This document shows, piece after piece, positions 1-8,598 of a DNA stretch of 64,000 bases. Every line of letters begins with the position of its first letter. Position 1 is the first letter of the stretch. The translations under genes were made by a program, and so were the position numbers. The notes beneath the pieces are model-generated. The model was not told the DNA's origin. It did not search any database and was given only the letters and a program-made list of their open reading frames with translations. Source of the DNA: Caballeronia jiangsuensis (GTDB lineage Bacteria; Pseudomonadota; Gammaproteobacteria; Burkholderiales; Burkholderiaceae); contig JFHF01000034.1 in NCBI GenBank assembly GCA_000648925.1, positions 1-64,000 on the forward strand. The letters run 5' to 3'.

Positions 1-513
1 TGCTGCAAAGAAAGTAACCAAAGAAACAGCTCGTTCACGCCCGCGGTCACACGCACGTTGGCCATGCTTGCCAGCCGCAGGCGGCACTCGCCTAAGTGTC
101 GCCCTCGAAGGACTTACCGGGCTTGGCTCGCGCACGGTCTGACACATCGCACCGCACTACGGATTGGTTCAGCACCAAACAGCTTCGGCACAGCGCTACG
201 CGCTGCCGTTGGGTATGCAAGGGAAACCGAAATAGAAGCACGCGCGCACCCGATTGACCCATCGGCCGCGAAGCGGGTCGGAGCTATTTGGTGCTGAACC
301 AGTTTCTTGTGTGGTGCGATGAGTCAGACCGTGCGCGATCCAAGCCCCGCGAGACCTTCGAGGGCACTCGCTACTGCCGGGCCATTCAGCCAATCGTCTG
401 TGCCGCGGCCGGTGTGAAGTGCTTAGGCTGGGGAAAGCTGTTTCTTTGGTTACTTTCTTTGCAGCAGCAAAGAAAGTGACTGCCGCCCCGCACAGGGGCA
501 ACGCTAATAGACC
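1..513. repeat. Long extragenic repeat, copy 1 (left end cut by window)
   Basis: This stretch has no credible gene. Its right end carries the palindromic hairpin CTTTCTTTGC/GCAAAGAAAG and then a tail ending in GCTAATAGACC. Its left end begins inside the same hairpin in inverted form, so the element has inverted termini. The interior matches the reverse complement of 28114-28640 almost throughout by eye, including the parts around GGTTCAGCACCAAA and GGGTCAATCGGGT. The short open frames inside it are mirrored in the second copy and are most likely not genes. I take it as a dispersed extragenic repeat typical of Burkholderia relatives; roughly 40 bases of the left tail lie outside the window. 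Confidence 0.85.
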
Positions 514-573
514 AACACGAAATCAGGATTCCACGAAAGCAAAAGCAAAAGCAAAAAGCGAGAGCAAAAAAGA

Positions 574-1056
574 TCACACCAAATCATCAACCCCATCCGG
601 CGGACCACCCGCCACATCCTTGACGACTTTAGTAACGATATAAGTGAAATACCTCTCGATCCCCAACTCCTCGACGAGCAAAGAATCGATGAACCGCTGA
701 TAGTGATCGATATCCCGCGCCACGACATGCAGCACATAATCCACGCCACCCCCGGTGGCAAAACATTGCACGATCTCGGAAGCAGAGGAAACGCGCTCCT
801 CGAAACGCCGCATATCCTGCGCGGTATGGCGCGAAAGCGTCACCTCCACGACGATACGGCTGCCCTTGAAAGCCGCCGTCCAGTCGATATCCGCGCGATA
901 ACCCTTGATGAGTCCGCTGTCTTCGAGTTTCTTCACGCGCTCCCATGCCGGCGAGATCGACAGATTGACCTCATCCGCCAGGCGCGATTTCGTAATGCGG
1001 CCATCCCGCGCAAGAATGCGCAGGATGGCCAGATCGTAGCGGTCGAGCTTGATCAA
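574..1056 (-). CDS. asnC: Lrp/AsnC-family regulator of the ectoine locus
   Basis: A 160-residue feast/famine regulator. An N-terminal winged helix-turn-helix (about residues 4-50, with RITKSRLADEVNLS as the recognition region) is followed by an RAM/AsnC-type ligand domain (about 65-145, with the VDYVLHVVARD segment). The start is TTG at 1056, one base after the TAA of eutE, so the gene is the last member of the eut operon and probably translationally coupled. An AsnC/Lrp gene (asnC or doeX) is a standard member of ectoine-catabolism clusters, where it works beside EnuR. The family call is firm; the ectoine role rests on gene context. Confidence 0.9.
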   Translation of the reverse strand: MIKLDRYDLAILRILARDGRITKSRLADEVNLSISPAWERVKKLEDSGLIKGYRADIDWTAAFKGSRIVVEVTLSRHTAQDMRRFEERVSSASEIVQCFATGGGVDYVLHVVARDIDHYQRFIDSLLVEELGIERYFTYIVTKVVKDVAGGPPDGVDDLV

Positions 1057-1057
1057 A

Positions 1058-2080
1058 TTACACGCTCACAGCAATATTGCGTTCGACGATATCCGCGACC
1101 ACAGCCACGGTATCGCCCGTTTGTACAAGACCCGGAAAATGCCGCGCCGCCAGCAAGCCATCACGCTTCGCGCGATATTCGACCGGCGCCGCGCCCGTGC
1201 GCGTGATGTCATACACGCGCGCGAGCACGTCGTTCGCCTTCACCATGTCGCCGAGATCGCGGCACATTTCGAGCAGGCCCGTATGCTCGCTCGTCGTATA
1301 GCAAGAACCGTCCGGCATGTCGAGCAGCGTCGTCGTGCGCGCCTCGCCGCGCGTCACCTCTTTCTCGATGATGCCAGCATACGCGAGAAAGCCATGCACG
1401 CCACGCTCTGCAACCGCAACGCTCTTCGCAGTCGACGAGCCGCCGCCGCCCAGTTCCGTCGATACGAACACCTTGCCCGCTTCCTCCGCCGCGCTGTCAT
1501 AAAGACCGATGCTATCGAGCTCCAGCATGCGCATCGAGTACGGCGCGCCGAACGCGCGCATTGCGGCTTCGCAGCGCGATTGCTGCGTCGCGTCGTTCAG
1601 CACGTGAATCGCCGCGAACGGCAGGAAGTCGAGCGTGCGGCCGCCCGCGTGGATATCGAGCACGTAATCGGCAAGCGGCAACAGATGACGCTGAAAGTAA
1701 TCCGCGATCTTCTCCGTCACCGTGCCGTCCGGCCTGCCGGGGAAGCTGCGATTCAGGTTGCCCGCATCGATCGGCGAAGTGCGCGAGCCCGCACGAAACG
1801 CGGGATAGTTCATGAACGGCACGATGATCACGCGGCCGTTCACGTCGCTCGCCTTCAACGTCGATGCGAGCTTCGCCAGCGCGATCGGCCCTTCGTACTC
1901 GTCGCCATGATTGCCGCCCGTGAGCAGCGCCGTCGGTCCGTCGCCGCGCTTGATCACGGTGACCGGAATCATCACGGCGCCCCACGCGGAATCGTTGCGC
2001 GAGTACGGCAGCTTCAGGAAGCCGTGCTGTTCGCCATTGGCGTCGAAGTCGACGGTCGGGCTGATCGGTGACGCGCGCAT
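1058..2080 (-). CDS. eutE: N-alpha-acetyl-L-2,4-diaminobutyrate deacetylase
   Basis: A 340-residue zinc enzyme of the succinylglutamate desuccinylase/aspartoacylase family, called EutE or DoeB in ectoine degradation. It removes the acetyl group from N-alpha-acetyl-L-2,4-diaminobutyrate to give diaminobutyrate and acetate. Zinc ligands are visible as GGNHGDEYEG (HxxE, about residues 57-66) and a later DIHAGG histidine (about 140-145). The ATG is 4 bases after the eutD stop, and the ribosome site GAAGGAG lies inside the eutD 3' end, which indicates tight coupling. Length and neighbours match DoeB; the symbol follows the eut nomenclature because the cluster includes eutB, eutC and ehu genes. Confidence 0.92.
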   Translation of the reverse strand: MRASPISPTVDFDANGEQHGFLKLPYSRNDSAWGAVMIPVTVIKRGDGPTALLTGGNHGDEYEGPIALAKLASTLKASDVNGRVIIVPFMNYPAFRAGSRTSPIDAGNLNRSFPGRPDGTVTEKIADYFQRHLLPLADYVLDIHAGGRTLDFLPFAAIHVLNDATQQSRCEAAMRAFGAPYSMRMLELDSIGLYDSAAEEAGKVFVSTELGGGGSSTAKSVAVAERGVHGFLAYAGIIEKEVTRGEARTTTLLDMPDGSCYTTSEHTGLLEMCRDLGDMVKANDVLARVYDITRTGAAPVEYRAKRDGLLAARHFPGLVQTGDTVAVVADIVERNIAVSV

Positions 2081-2084
2081 CGTG

Positions 2085-3311
2085 CTACTCCTTCACGAAC
2101 AATTTGCGAGGCGTGTTGCAGAAGGTCTCGACGCCGGTATCCGTAATCAGGATGCTCTCCGTGATTTCGAGGCCCCAGTCGTCGAGCCACAGACCCGGCA
2201 TGAAGTGGAACGTCATGCCGGGTTCGAGGACAGTCTTGTCCCCGGGACGCAAACTCATCGTGCGCTCGCCCCAGTCGGGCGGATAGCTCGCGCCGATCGG
2301 ATAGCCGCAGCGGCTGTCCTTCTCGATGCCGAACTTGCGCAGCACCGCGAAGAACGCATTGGCGATGTCCTCGGTCTTGTTGCCCGGCTTCGCCATCGCG
2401 AGACCCGCTTCGATGCCTTCGACAACCGCCTTCTCGCCTTCGATGAAATGCTGCGGCGGCTTGCCGAGATACACCGTGCGCGAGAGCGGGCAGTGATACC
2501 GCCTGAAGCAGCCGGCGATTTCGAAGAACGTGCCCGCGTTCGCTGTGAATGCCGAGTCGTCCCATGTGAGATGCGGCGCGGCGGCATCGGAACCGGTCGG
2601 CAACAGCGGCACGATCGCCGGATAGTCGCCGCCAAAACCATCGGCGCCCGTAATGCCCGCTTCGTAAATCTGCGCGACGAGGTCGCTCTTCTTCATGCCC
2701 GGCTCGACCTTGTCGAGAATGCGCGCATGCATCTTCTCGACGATGCGCGCCGCGACACGCATGTATTCGATCTCGCGCGGCGACTTCACCGCGCGCTGCC
2801 AGTTCACGAGCGCGGTGGCATCGACGAACTTCGCGTCGGGCAGATGCTGCGTCAACGACGCATACGCCTTCGCGCTGAAGTAGTAGTTGTCCATCTCGAC
2901 GCCGATGCGCTTCTTGTCCCAGCCGCGCGCCGCGATCACTTCGCTCGACAGGTAATCCATCGGATGGCGCACCGACGACTGCACATAGTGATCCGGATAG
3001 CCGACGATGTTGTCGTGCGACATGAACACCGTGCGCTTCGCGCCGTTCGCATCCTGGCCCCGGCCGTACCAGACCGGCTCGCCTTCCATCGCGAGCAGCA
3101 CGCATTGATGCACGTAGAACGACCAGCCATCGTAGCCCGTGAGCCACGCCATGTTGGTCGGGTCGGTCACGATCATCAGATCGATGCCCGCCTTCTCCAT
3201 CGCACGCCGCGTCTTCGCGATGCGCGCGTCGTACTCGCTGCGCTCGAACGGCAGGCGTACCACGGGCGCCCCTCGTTCATCCGCTTTCTTCTGTTGCATG
3301 ATTTCGGACAT
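2085..3311 (-). CDS. eutD: Ectoine hydrolase (M24 peptidase family)
   Basis: A 408-residue protein of the M24 creatinase/aminopeptidase-P fold, called EutD or DoeA. It opens the ectoine ring to N-acetyl-diaminobutyrate. The creatinase-type N-terminal domain (about 20-160, with DPTNMAWLTGYDGWSF) precedes the pita-bread catalytic domain (about 175-400). The start at 3311 (MSEIMQQKKADERG) is preceded by AGAGGGGAC; a longer open frame upstream overlaps eutC and is not needed. It lies between eutC (11-base gap) and eutE (4-base gap) in one minus-strand operon. The enzyme name depends on the cluster context, since M24 proteins are hard to tell apart by motif alone. Confidence 0.92.
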   Translation of the reverse strand: MSEIMQQKKADERGAPVVRLPFERSEYDARIAKTRRAMEKAGIDLMIVTDPTNMAWLTGYDGWSFYVHQCVLLAMEGEPVWYGRGQDANGAKRTVFMSHDNIVGYPDHYVQSSVRHPMDYLSSEVIAARGWDKKRIGVEMDNYYFSAKAYASLTQHLPDAKFVDATALVNWQRAVKSPREIEYMRVAARIVEKMHARILDKVEPGMKKSDLVAQIYEAGITGADGFGGDYPAIVPLLPTGSDAAAPHLTWDDSAFTANAGTFFEIAGCFRRYHCPLSRTVYLGKPPQHFIEGEKAVVEGIEAGLAMAKPGNKTEDIANAFFAVLRKFGIEKDSRCGYPIGASYPPDWGERTMSLRPGDKTVLEPGMTFHFMPGLWLDDWGLEITESILITDTGVETFCNTPRKLFVKE

Positions 3312-3322
3312 CGTCCCCTCTA

Positions 3323-4327
3323 TCAAGCGGTCACATCGTTGTGGAAAATGGTTCCTGCATGACTCGCGCGCGCACGCTGAATGGCGAGCGTTGCGATCGC
3401 GGTGTCCTGTGCGCCGGTGCCGGTAAGATCGCACACGGTGATTTCGTCATCGTGTGCGCGGCCCTGCGCCTTCTGCGCGATGACTTCGCCGAGCTCGGCA
3501 AAAGAAGCATCGGCTGCGATCACGCCTCTTTCGATCGCATGATGCAGTTCGCCCAGCACGCGCACTTGCTGCAAGCGGTCGCATACGTAGCGCGCTTTCG
3601 CAAACACGTCCGGCGCGATTTCGTTCTTGTGCTCGGCATCCGATCCCATCGCCGTGATATGCAGGCCGGGATGCAGATCGCGCGCGTGAATCAAAGGCTC
3701 GCGGCTCGGCGTCGTCGTGATGGCGATATCCGCGTGCCTGAGCGCCTCATTGACGCTGCCTGCGACATCGCACGGCAAGCCTTCGCAGTCACGCGCGAAT
3801 CGATGCGCGCTTTCGGCATCGCGCGCCCATACGGTGACATGCTCGATATCGCGCACCAGGCGCAACGCCTTCAATTGCAGACGCGCCTGCTCGCCCGCGC
3901 CGATGATCGCCACGCGCTTCGCATCCTTGCGCGCGAGCCAGCGCGATGCGACAGCACCCGCCGCTGCGGTGCGCACCGCGGTGAGATAACCGTTGTCGAG
4001 CAACACGGCCTCGGTGAGACCCGTGCGCGCCGACAACACCAGCATCAGACCGTTCAGGCTCGGCAAACCGAGCGACGGATTGTTGAAGAAGCCCGGGCTC
4101 ACTTTGATCGCGAAGCTCGGAAAGCGCGGCAAATAAGCGGTTTTCACATCGACTTCGCCCGCGTGCTCGGGAATGTCGAGACGCAGGATCGGCGGCATCG
4201 CAACGGCTTCTGTCGCGAGCGATCTGAACGCGGCTTCGACTTGTTCGATCGCGTCGAGGTCGAGCGGCACGAGCTTGCGCAATTGCGCCTGCCCGAGCAG
4301 CACGGTGGAGGTATCGATGTTGGACAT
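3323..4327 (-). CDS. eutC: Ectoine utilization protein EutC (ornithine cyclodeaminase family)
   Basis: A 334-residue member of the ornithine cyclodeaminase/mu-crystallin family. The Rossmann NAD-binding motif VAIIGAGEQARLQL is clear in the middle (about residues 138-151), and substrate-side residues typical of the family are seen near AIKVSPGFF. In known ectoine clusters EutA, EutB and EutC together convert 5-hydroxyectoine to ectoine. Here eutB and eutC are adjacent (the eutC ATG is 4 bases after the eutB stop) but eutA is not in the window. The family is certain; the precise reaction of EutC is established only as part of that trio. Confidence 0.9.
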   Translation of the reverse strand: MSNIDTSTVLLGQAQLRKLVPLDLDAIEQVEAAFRSLATEAVAMPPILRLDIPEHAGEVDVKTAYLPRFPSFAIKVSPGFFNNPSLGLPSLNGLMLVLSARTGLTEAVLLDNGYLTAVRTAAAGAVASRWLARKDAKRVAIIGAGEQARLQLKALRLVRDIEHVTVWARDAESAHRFARDCEGLPCDVAGSVNEALRHADIAITTTPSREPLIHARDLHPGLHITAMGSDAEHKNEIAPDVFAKARYVCDRLQQVRVLGELHHAIERGVIAADASFAELGEVIAQKAQGRAHDDEITVCDLTGTGAQDTAIATLAIQRARASHAGTIFHNDVTA

Positions 4328-4331
4328 GGGT

Positions 4332-5297
4332 TCAGGCCGCTCCGATCAGGCGGCGATGTGTTTCGATATCGATGTTGCTGCCGCTCACGACGATGACGAT
4401 GGGACCGTCCTGCACGGCAATCGCGCCATCGAGCAGCGCCGCGATGCCCACCGCCGCCGCGCCTTCGACGACGAGGCGCTCTTCGCGATACGCATGCACG
4501 ATGCCGCGCGCGATCGACACTTCATCGAGCAGCACGATGTCGTCGATGAGATCGCGCGTCATGGAGAACGTATGCCGGTTATCGAGCCCGATGCCGCCGC
4601 CGAGCGAATCGGCGAGCGTCTCCAGTTCATCGACGAAGACCGGCTTGCCCGCCGCGAGACTCGCGTGCATCGCGGCGCCGCGTTGCATCGACACGCCGAT
4701 CAGCTTCACGTCGGCGCGAATGTTCTTTGCCGCGAACGCGATGCCGCTGAAAAGCCCGCCGCCCGACAGGGGCACGACGATGCTCTCCGTATCCGGCAGC
4801 GCTTCGAGTATTTCGAGGCCGATGGTGGCCTGTCCCGCGATCACGCGTTCATCGTCGAAAGGCGGCACGAATGCATAGCCTTCCTCGCGCACGAGACGTT
4901 GCGCTTCCCTCTGCGCATCGTCCTGACTCTTGCCCTCGATGACGACGCGCGCGCCGAGCGCGGCCACCGCATCGACCTTGTTCTTCGGCACGAGCGACGA
5001 CATGCACACCGCTGCTTCTATGCCGAGCGCGCGTGCCGCGTGCGCGACCGCGCGGCCATGATTGCCCGTCGATGCCGTGACGACACGCGTACAGCCTTGT
5101 TCCGCGATCTGCGCGAGCGCATTGGTCGCGCCGCGCAACTTGAAGCTGCCCGTGGGTTGCAGCGTTTCGAGCTTGAGATGAACCGGCACGCCCGCGAGGC
5201 GCGAGAGCGACAACGAATGAACCAGCGGCGTGACGAGCGCGCGGCCTTCGATGCGCTGGCGGGCGCGGTAGACATCGGCAAGCGTGAGTGCGGACAT
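4332..5297 (-). CDS. eutB: Ectoine utilization protein EutB (threonine dehydratase-like)
   Basis: A 321-residue fold-type II pyridoxal-phosphate enzyme similar to threonine/serine dehydratase. The cofactor lysine is in PTGSFKLRGATNAL (about residue 52), and the phosphate-binding glycine loop is SGGGLFSGIA (about 178-187). There is no C-terminal ACT domain, consistent with the short catabolic form. It is the first gene of the eutB-C-D-E-asnC operon. The 81 bases between it and the end of enuR carry two TGTCCTA motifs that probably control it. Together with EutC it should act on 5-hydroxyectoine, but the third partner EutA is missing locally. Confidence 0.9.
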   Translation of the reverse strand: MSALTLADVYRARQRIEGRALVTPLVHSLSLSRLAGVPVHLKLETLQPTGSFKLRGATNALAQIAEQGCTRVVTASTGNHGRAVAHAARALGIEAAVCMSSLVPKNKVDAVAALGARVVIEGKSQDDAQREAQRLVREEGYAFVPPFDDERVIAGQATIGLEILEALPDTESIVVPLSGGGLFSGIAFAAKNIRADVKLIGVSMQRGAAMHASLAAGKPVFVDELETLADSLGGGIGLDNRHTFSMTRDLIDDIVLLDEVSIARGIVHAYREERLVVEGAAAVGIAALLDGAIAVQDGPIVIVVSGSNIDIETHRRLIGAA

Positions 5298-5340
5298 AAG
5301 TGGCTGGGCTGCGAATTCGTGTATCGATGCAACCCAGTCT

Positions 5341-5373
5341 AATGTCCTAAAAAATCGTTTTCGATTGTCCTAG
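5341..5373. promoter_or_regulatory. Candidate EnuR operator upstream of eutB
   Basis: AATGTCCTAA (5341-5350) and ATTGTCCTAG (5364-5373) form a direct repeat with a 23-base period, in the gap between enuR and eutB. The second copy is identical in ten bases to the site at 6839 upstream of ehuB. MocR-type regulators usually bind direct repeats. The assignment to EnuR is inferred from position. Confidence 0.5.
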
Positions 5374-5378
5374 TTCAT

Positions 5379-6776
5379 TTAGTTGAAGTCGTGTACGTGC
5401 GGGAACTGGCCGAAGACTTCGCGCATGGTTTCGACAGCCGTGCGGAACGTGCTCTCGCCGACTTCCGCGCCCACGCACAGTCGCACTGCATTGGGCCGGT
5501 CCGCGCCGCGCACGAGGAACGGATCGGGCGACGTCACCGCGATATTGCGATTGCGCAACTCGCGCGTGATGCGCTCCGCCTCCCATTCATCGGGCACGCG
5601 CAACCAGACCGAGAGCGCGTTCGGATGACTGCCGAGCACATATTCGCCGAGCACTTCGCGCACGACGCTCTGACGCGCCGCAAGCCGCTCGCGTTGAATC
5701 TGCACGAGACGTTGCGCCGTGCCGTCCATGATCCAGCGCGCGCTGACTTCCGCGATCGGCGACGTCGCCATCCAGCAACTCACGCGCAACACGCTTTCCG
5801 CGCGCAACGCGAGCCGCCGCGGCACCGTCATGAAGCCGGTACGCAGACCGCTCAACACCGACTTCGTCATGCTCGTGCAATAGAACGCGAGTTCGGGAAT
5901 CAGGCTCGCGATAGGCGTCTGCGTTTTGGCGGGCAACGCGCCGTAGACATCGTCCTCGATCACATACACGCCGTAGCGCTCCGCGATGCGCGCAATCGCG
6001 CGGCGGCGCGAATCGGTCATCATCGCGACGGTGGGATTGTTCAGCGTCGGCGTGCAGACGAGCGCGCTCACACGTTCGCTATCGCAGACCTCCTCGAAGT
6101 GCTCCGGGCGAATGCCGTGCTCGTCGATCTCCAGACCCTTGAGCGTAAACCCCAGCACGTTCGCCGAGCCGATCACGCCGTGATCCGTGAGGCTTTCGCA
6201 CAGCACCGTATCGCCCGGCCCGACGATGCTCGCCAGCGCCAGAAAGATGCTGTGCGCGACGCCATTGGTGACGAGCAGCGTCTCCACCTTCGCTGGCATG
6301 TTGAGCGACGCGAGCCATTCGACGCCTGCCTGACGATGGCTGTCGAAGCCCGCTATCGGCCTGAATGCGCGAATCCACGGCTGATCCTCGATGGTGGACA
6401 GCGTCGCGCAGACCTTGCGCCACATCGCGTCGTGCTCGGCCGTATGCACGATGCGCGCGATGGAAAAATCGACCACCGAGCGCTCGGCCGTGTCGAGCAT
6501 GTAGTTCGACATCGTTTCGGTCACGCGCGCGCTGACGAAGCTGCCGCGCCCGACTTCGCAACGAATCAGCCCTTGCCGTTCGAGTTCCTTGTAGGCGTTG
6601 GTGACGGTCTGCACGCTGATCGCGAGATCCGCCGCGACTTCGCGCTGCGGCGGCAAACGTTCGCCCGATGCGAGCGCGCCGCTTTCTATGTCGGCGGCCA
6701 TCGCCTTGACGAGCCGCTTGTATTTGGACTGCACGCCCTGCACCGTGCGCACGGCGTCGCGCCATCGTTCATTCAC
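5379..6776 (-). CDS. enuR: MocR-type GntR/aminotransferase regulator of ectoine genes
   Basis: A 465-residue MocR regulator. An N-terminal GntR winged helix (about residues 20-85, with QREVAADLAISVQTVTNAYKELERQGLI) is linked to a fold-type I aminotransferase-like domain (about 110-460). The PLP lysine lies in CTSMTKSVLSGLR, which EnuR-type sensors use to bind N-acetyl-diaminobutyrate or diaminobutyrate as inducer. I chose the GTG at 6776 because GAGGAG lies 6 bases upstream; the frame stays open to 6821. The length agrees with EnuR of Ruegeria (about 467). It sits between the eut operon and the divergent ehu operon, where it can reach both promoters. Confidence 0.9.
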   Translation of the reverse strand: MNERWRDAVRTVQGVQSKYKRLVKAMAADIESGALASGERLPPQREVAADLAISVQTVTNAYKELERQGLIRCEVGRGSFVSARVTETMSNYMLDTAERSVVDFSIARIVHTAEHDAMWRKVCATLSTIEDQPWIRAFRPIAGFDSHRQAGVEWLASLNMPAKVETLLVTNGVAHSIFLALASIVGPGDTVLCESLTDHGVIGSANVLGFTLKGLEIDEHGIRPEHFEEVCDSERVSALVCTPTLNNPTVAMMTDSRRRAIARIAERYGVYVIEDDVYGALPAKTQTPIASLIPELAFYCTSMTKSVLSGLRTGFMTVPRRLALRAESVLRVSCWMATSPIAEVSARWIMDGTAQRLVQIQRERLAARQSVVREVLGEYVLGSHPNALSVWLRVPDEWEAERITRELRNRNIAVTSPDPFLVRGADRPNAVRLCVGAEVGESTFRTAVETMREVFGQFPHVHDFN

Positions 6777-6838
6777 TTGCTGCTCCTCACATGCCTCGTT
6801 CCATGCGCAATAGTGGCGCAAAAGCGCGCATGAAAATA

Positions 6839-6869
6839 ATTGTCCTAGAGCAATCGGAACAAATATATG
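6839..6869 (+). promoter_or_regulatory. Putative ehuB promoter with EnuR-like site
   Basis: ATTGTCCTAG (6839-6848) repeats the motif found upstream of eutB. It overlaps a possible -35 (TTGTCC, 6840-6845), and a -10-like TATATG (6864-6869) follows after 18 bases. The 5' leader to the ehuB ATG at 7010 would be about 130 bases. This is sequence pattern only; no start site is known. Confidence 0.45.
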
Positions 6870-7009
6870 GCTTTGTATTCTGCGTCGGTGGCTGCGCTGC
6901 GAGTCGCTTCAAAGCCCTGCGGAATAAGGGTTTTCTCTGTGTCTCGCGCGTTCGCGCCATTGGATTGCCTACTCGACCACGCTTGAAGAACCATCACAAC
7001 GGGAACGAT

Positions 7010-7864
7010 ATGAACACGAAGCGACTGTCTGTCATGCTGGCAGCGGCGTGCGTCGCGGCAGCGAGCCTTGCCGCCTACACCACGAGCGCGAGCGCGGAAA
7101 CCACGTTGCAGCGCATCCAGCGCACCGGCGAGGTGCGTATCGGCTATGCGAACGAAACGCCCTTCGCCTACACGACGCCCGACGGCACCGTGACCGGCGA
7201 ATCGCCCGAGATCGCGAAGAAAGTGTTCGCCAAGCTGGGCGTGAAGAAGGTCGATGCTGTGCTGACCGAATGGGGCGCATTGATTCCGGGCCTGAAGGCC
7301 GGGCGCTTCGACGTGATCGCGGCGGGCATGTACATCACGCCGGAACGCTGCAAGCAGGTGGCGTTCGCCGATCCGCAATATCAGATTCCCGACACGCTGC
7401 TGACGATGAAGGGCAATCCGAAGGCCCTGCACAGCTATGCCGATGTCGCGAAGCAACCGGACACGAAACTTGCTGTGATGGCAGGAACGGCCGAACTGGG
7501 CTATGCGCGCCAGGCCGGTATCAAGGACGACCAGATCCTGCAGGTTCCGGACACCACCGCGCAATTGCAGGCCGTGCGCGCGCGCCGCGCCGATGCAGCG
7601 GTCGGCACCGCACTGACGATGAAAGGTCTCGCCGACAAGGGCGGCCCGCAGGTCGAAGCGATCAGCCAGTTCAACGACGATCCGAAGCACACCGGTTACG
7701 GCGCGCTCGCGTTTCGCCCCGAAGACACGGACCTGCGCGACGCCGTCAACAAGGAACTGCATCAGTGGCTCGGCACCGACGATCATCTGAAAACGGTCAA
7801 ACCCTTCGGCTTCGACAAGACCAACGTGACGACCAAGAAAGCGCCGGAGCTGTGCGCCGGTTGA
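7010..7864 (+). CDS. ehuB: Ectoine/hydroxyectoine ABC transporter substrate-binding protein
   Basis: A 284-residue periplasmic binding protein of the polar amino acid (family 3) type. The signal peptide (about residues 1-31, ending SASA-ET) precedes the typical opening TLQRIQRTGEVRIGYANETPFAY. It binds ectoine and 5-hydroxyectoine and hands them to EhuC/EhuD. ATG 7010 was chosen because the signal peptide starts there; the open frame upstream to 6791 has no ribosome site and would bury the signal. It leads an ehuB-C-D-A operon directly downstream of divergent enuR. Family and role are well supported by the conserved cluster. Confidence 0.93.
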   Translation: MNTKRLSVMLAAACVAAASLAAYTTSASAETTLQRIQRTGEVRIGYANETPFAYTTPDGTVTGESPEIAKKVFAKLGVKKVDAVLTEWGALIPGLKAGRFDVIAAGMYITPERCKQVAFADPQYQIPDTLLTMKGNPKALHSYADVAKQPDTKLAVMAGTAELGYARQAGIKDDQILQVPDTTAQLQAVRARRADAAVGTALTMKGLADKGGPQVEAISQFNDDPKHTGYGALAFRPEDTDLRDAVNKELHQWLGTDDHLKTVKPFGFDKTNVTTKKAPELCAG

Positions 7865-7914
7865 ACATCGTTGCATAGCGACGCGCAGCGTTCATCAATT
7901 TGCGAGGAACCGTC

Positions 7915-8598
7915 ATGAGTGACCTCAATGAGCTTCTGCCCCTGATGATGAAGGGCACGCTCGTCACGATCCAGATCGCCGTCATCAGTATCCTGCTCGC
8001 GATCGTCATGGCGGGTGTCGCGACTGCGTTGCGCGCCGCGCCTTACCGCGCCGTGCGCTGGGCCGGCAACGTGTATGTCGAGGTGTTTCGCGGCACGTCG
8101 CTGCTGGTGCAACTTTTCTGGCTCTTCTTCGTGCTGCCGCTGCCGCCCTTCAACGTGCAACTGACGCCGTTCACGGTTGCGATCGTCGGTCTGGGATTGC
8201 ACTACGGCGCGTATGGCTCGGAAATTCTGCGCGGCGCGCTGCGCTCCGTGCCCGGCGGCCAGTATGAAGCGGCGCTCGCGCTGAACATGCCCGCCGCCGC
8301 GCGATTGCGCCGCATCGTGCTGCCGCAGGCGATGATCAACGCGCTGCCGCCCGCGACCAACCTGATGATCGAGCTTCTGAAGGGCACGTCGCTCGTCTCG
8401 CTGATCACGCTCTCGGACCTCACGTTCCGCGCGCGCCAGCTCGACGAGGCGACCTTCAAGACGGCGGAAGTCTTCGGCCTCACGCTGCTCATCTACTTCG
8501 TGCTCGCGCAGGTGATCGTCGCCGTCATGCGCGTGTTCGAGCGGCGCGTGAGCAGTCATGTCGCCATTCGCCGCACTGTTCCGAGGGCTGCATCATGA
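7915..8598 (+). CDS. ehuC: Ectoine ABC transporter permease EhuC
   Basis: A 227-residue inner-membrane permease of the His/Glu/Gln/Arg/opine family. Five hydrophobic segments are visible, and the EAA loop is present as QYEAALALNMPAAARLRRIVLPQA (about residues 118-141, contact site for EhuA). ATG 7915 follows GCGAGGA by 6 bases; an in-frame TTG at 7900 is less likely. Its stop overlaps the ehuD start in an ATGA, so the two permeases are translationally coupled and should form the heteromeric channel. Confidence 0.92.
   Translation: MSDLNELLPLMMKGTLVTIQIAVISILLAIVMAGVATALRAAPYRAVRWAGNVYVEVFRGTSLLVQLFWLFFVLPLPPFNVQLTPFTVAIVGLGLHYGAYGSEILRGALRSVPGGQYEAALALNMPAAARLRRIVLPQAMINALPPATNLMIELLKGTSLVSLITLSDLTFRARQLDEATFKTAEVFGLTLLIYFVLAQVIVAVMRVFERRVSSHVAIRRTVPRAAS

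Noticed and set aside
1049..2071. 340-residue open frame antisense to eutE
   Set aside because: It is a high-GC mirror of eutE with Arg/His-rich, repeat-like composition and no ribosome site or domain.
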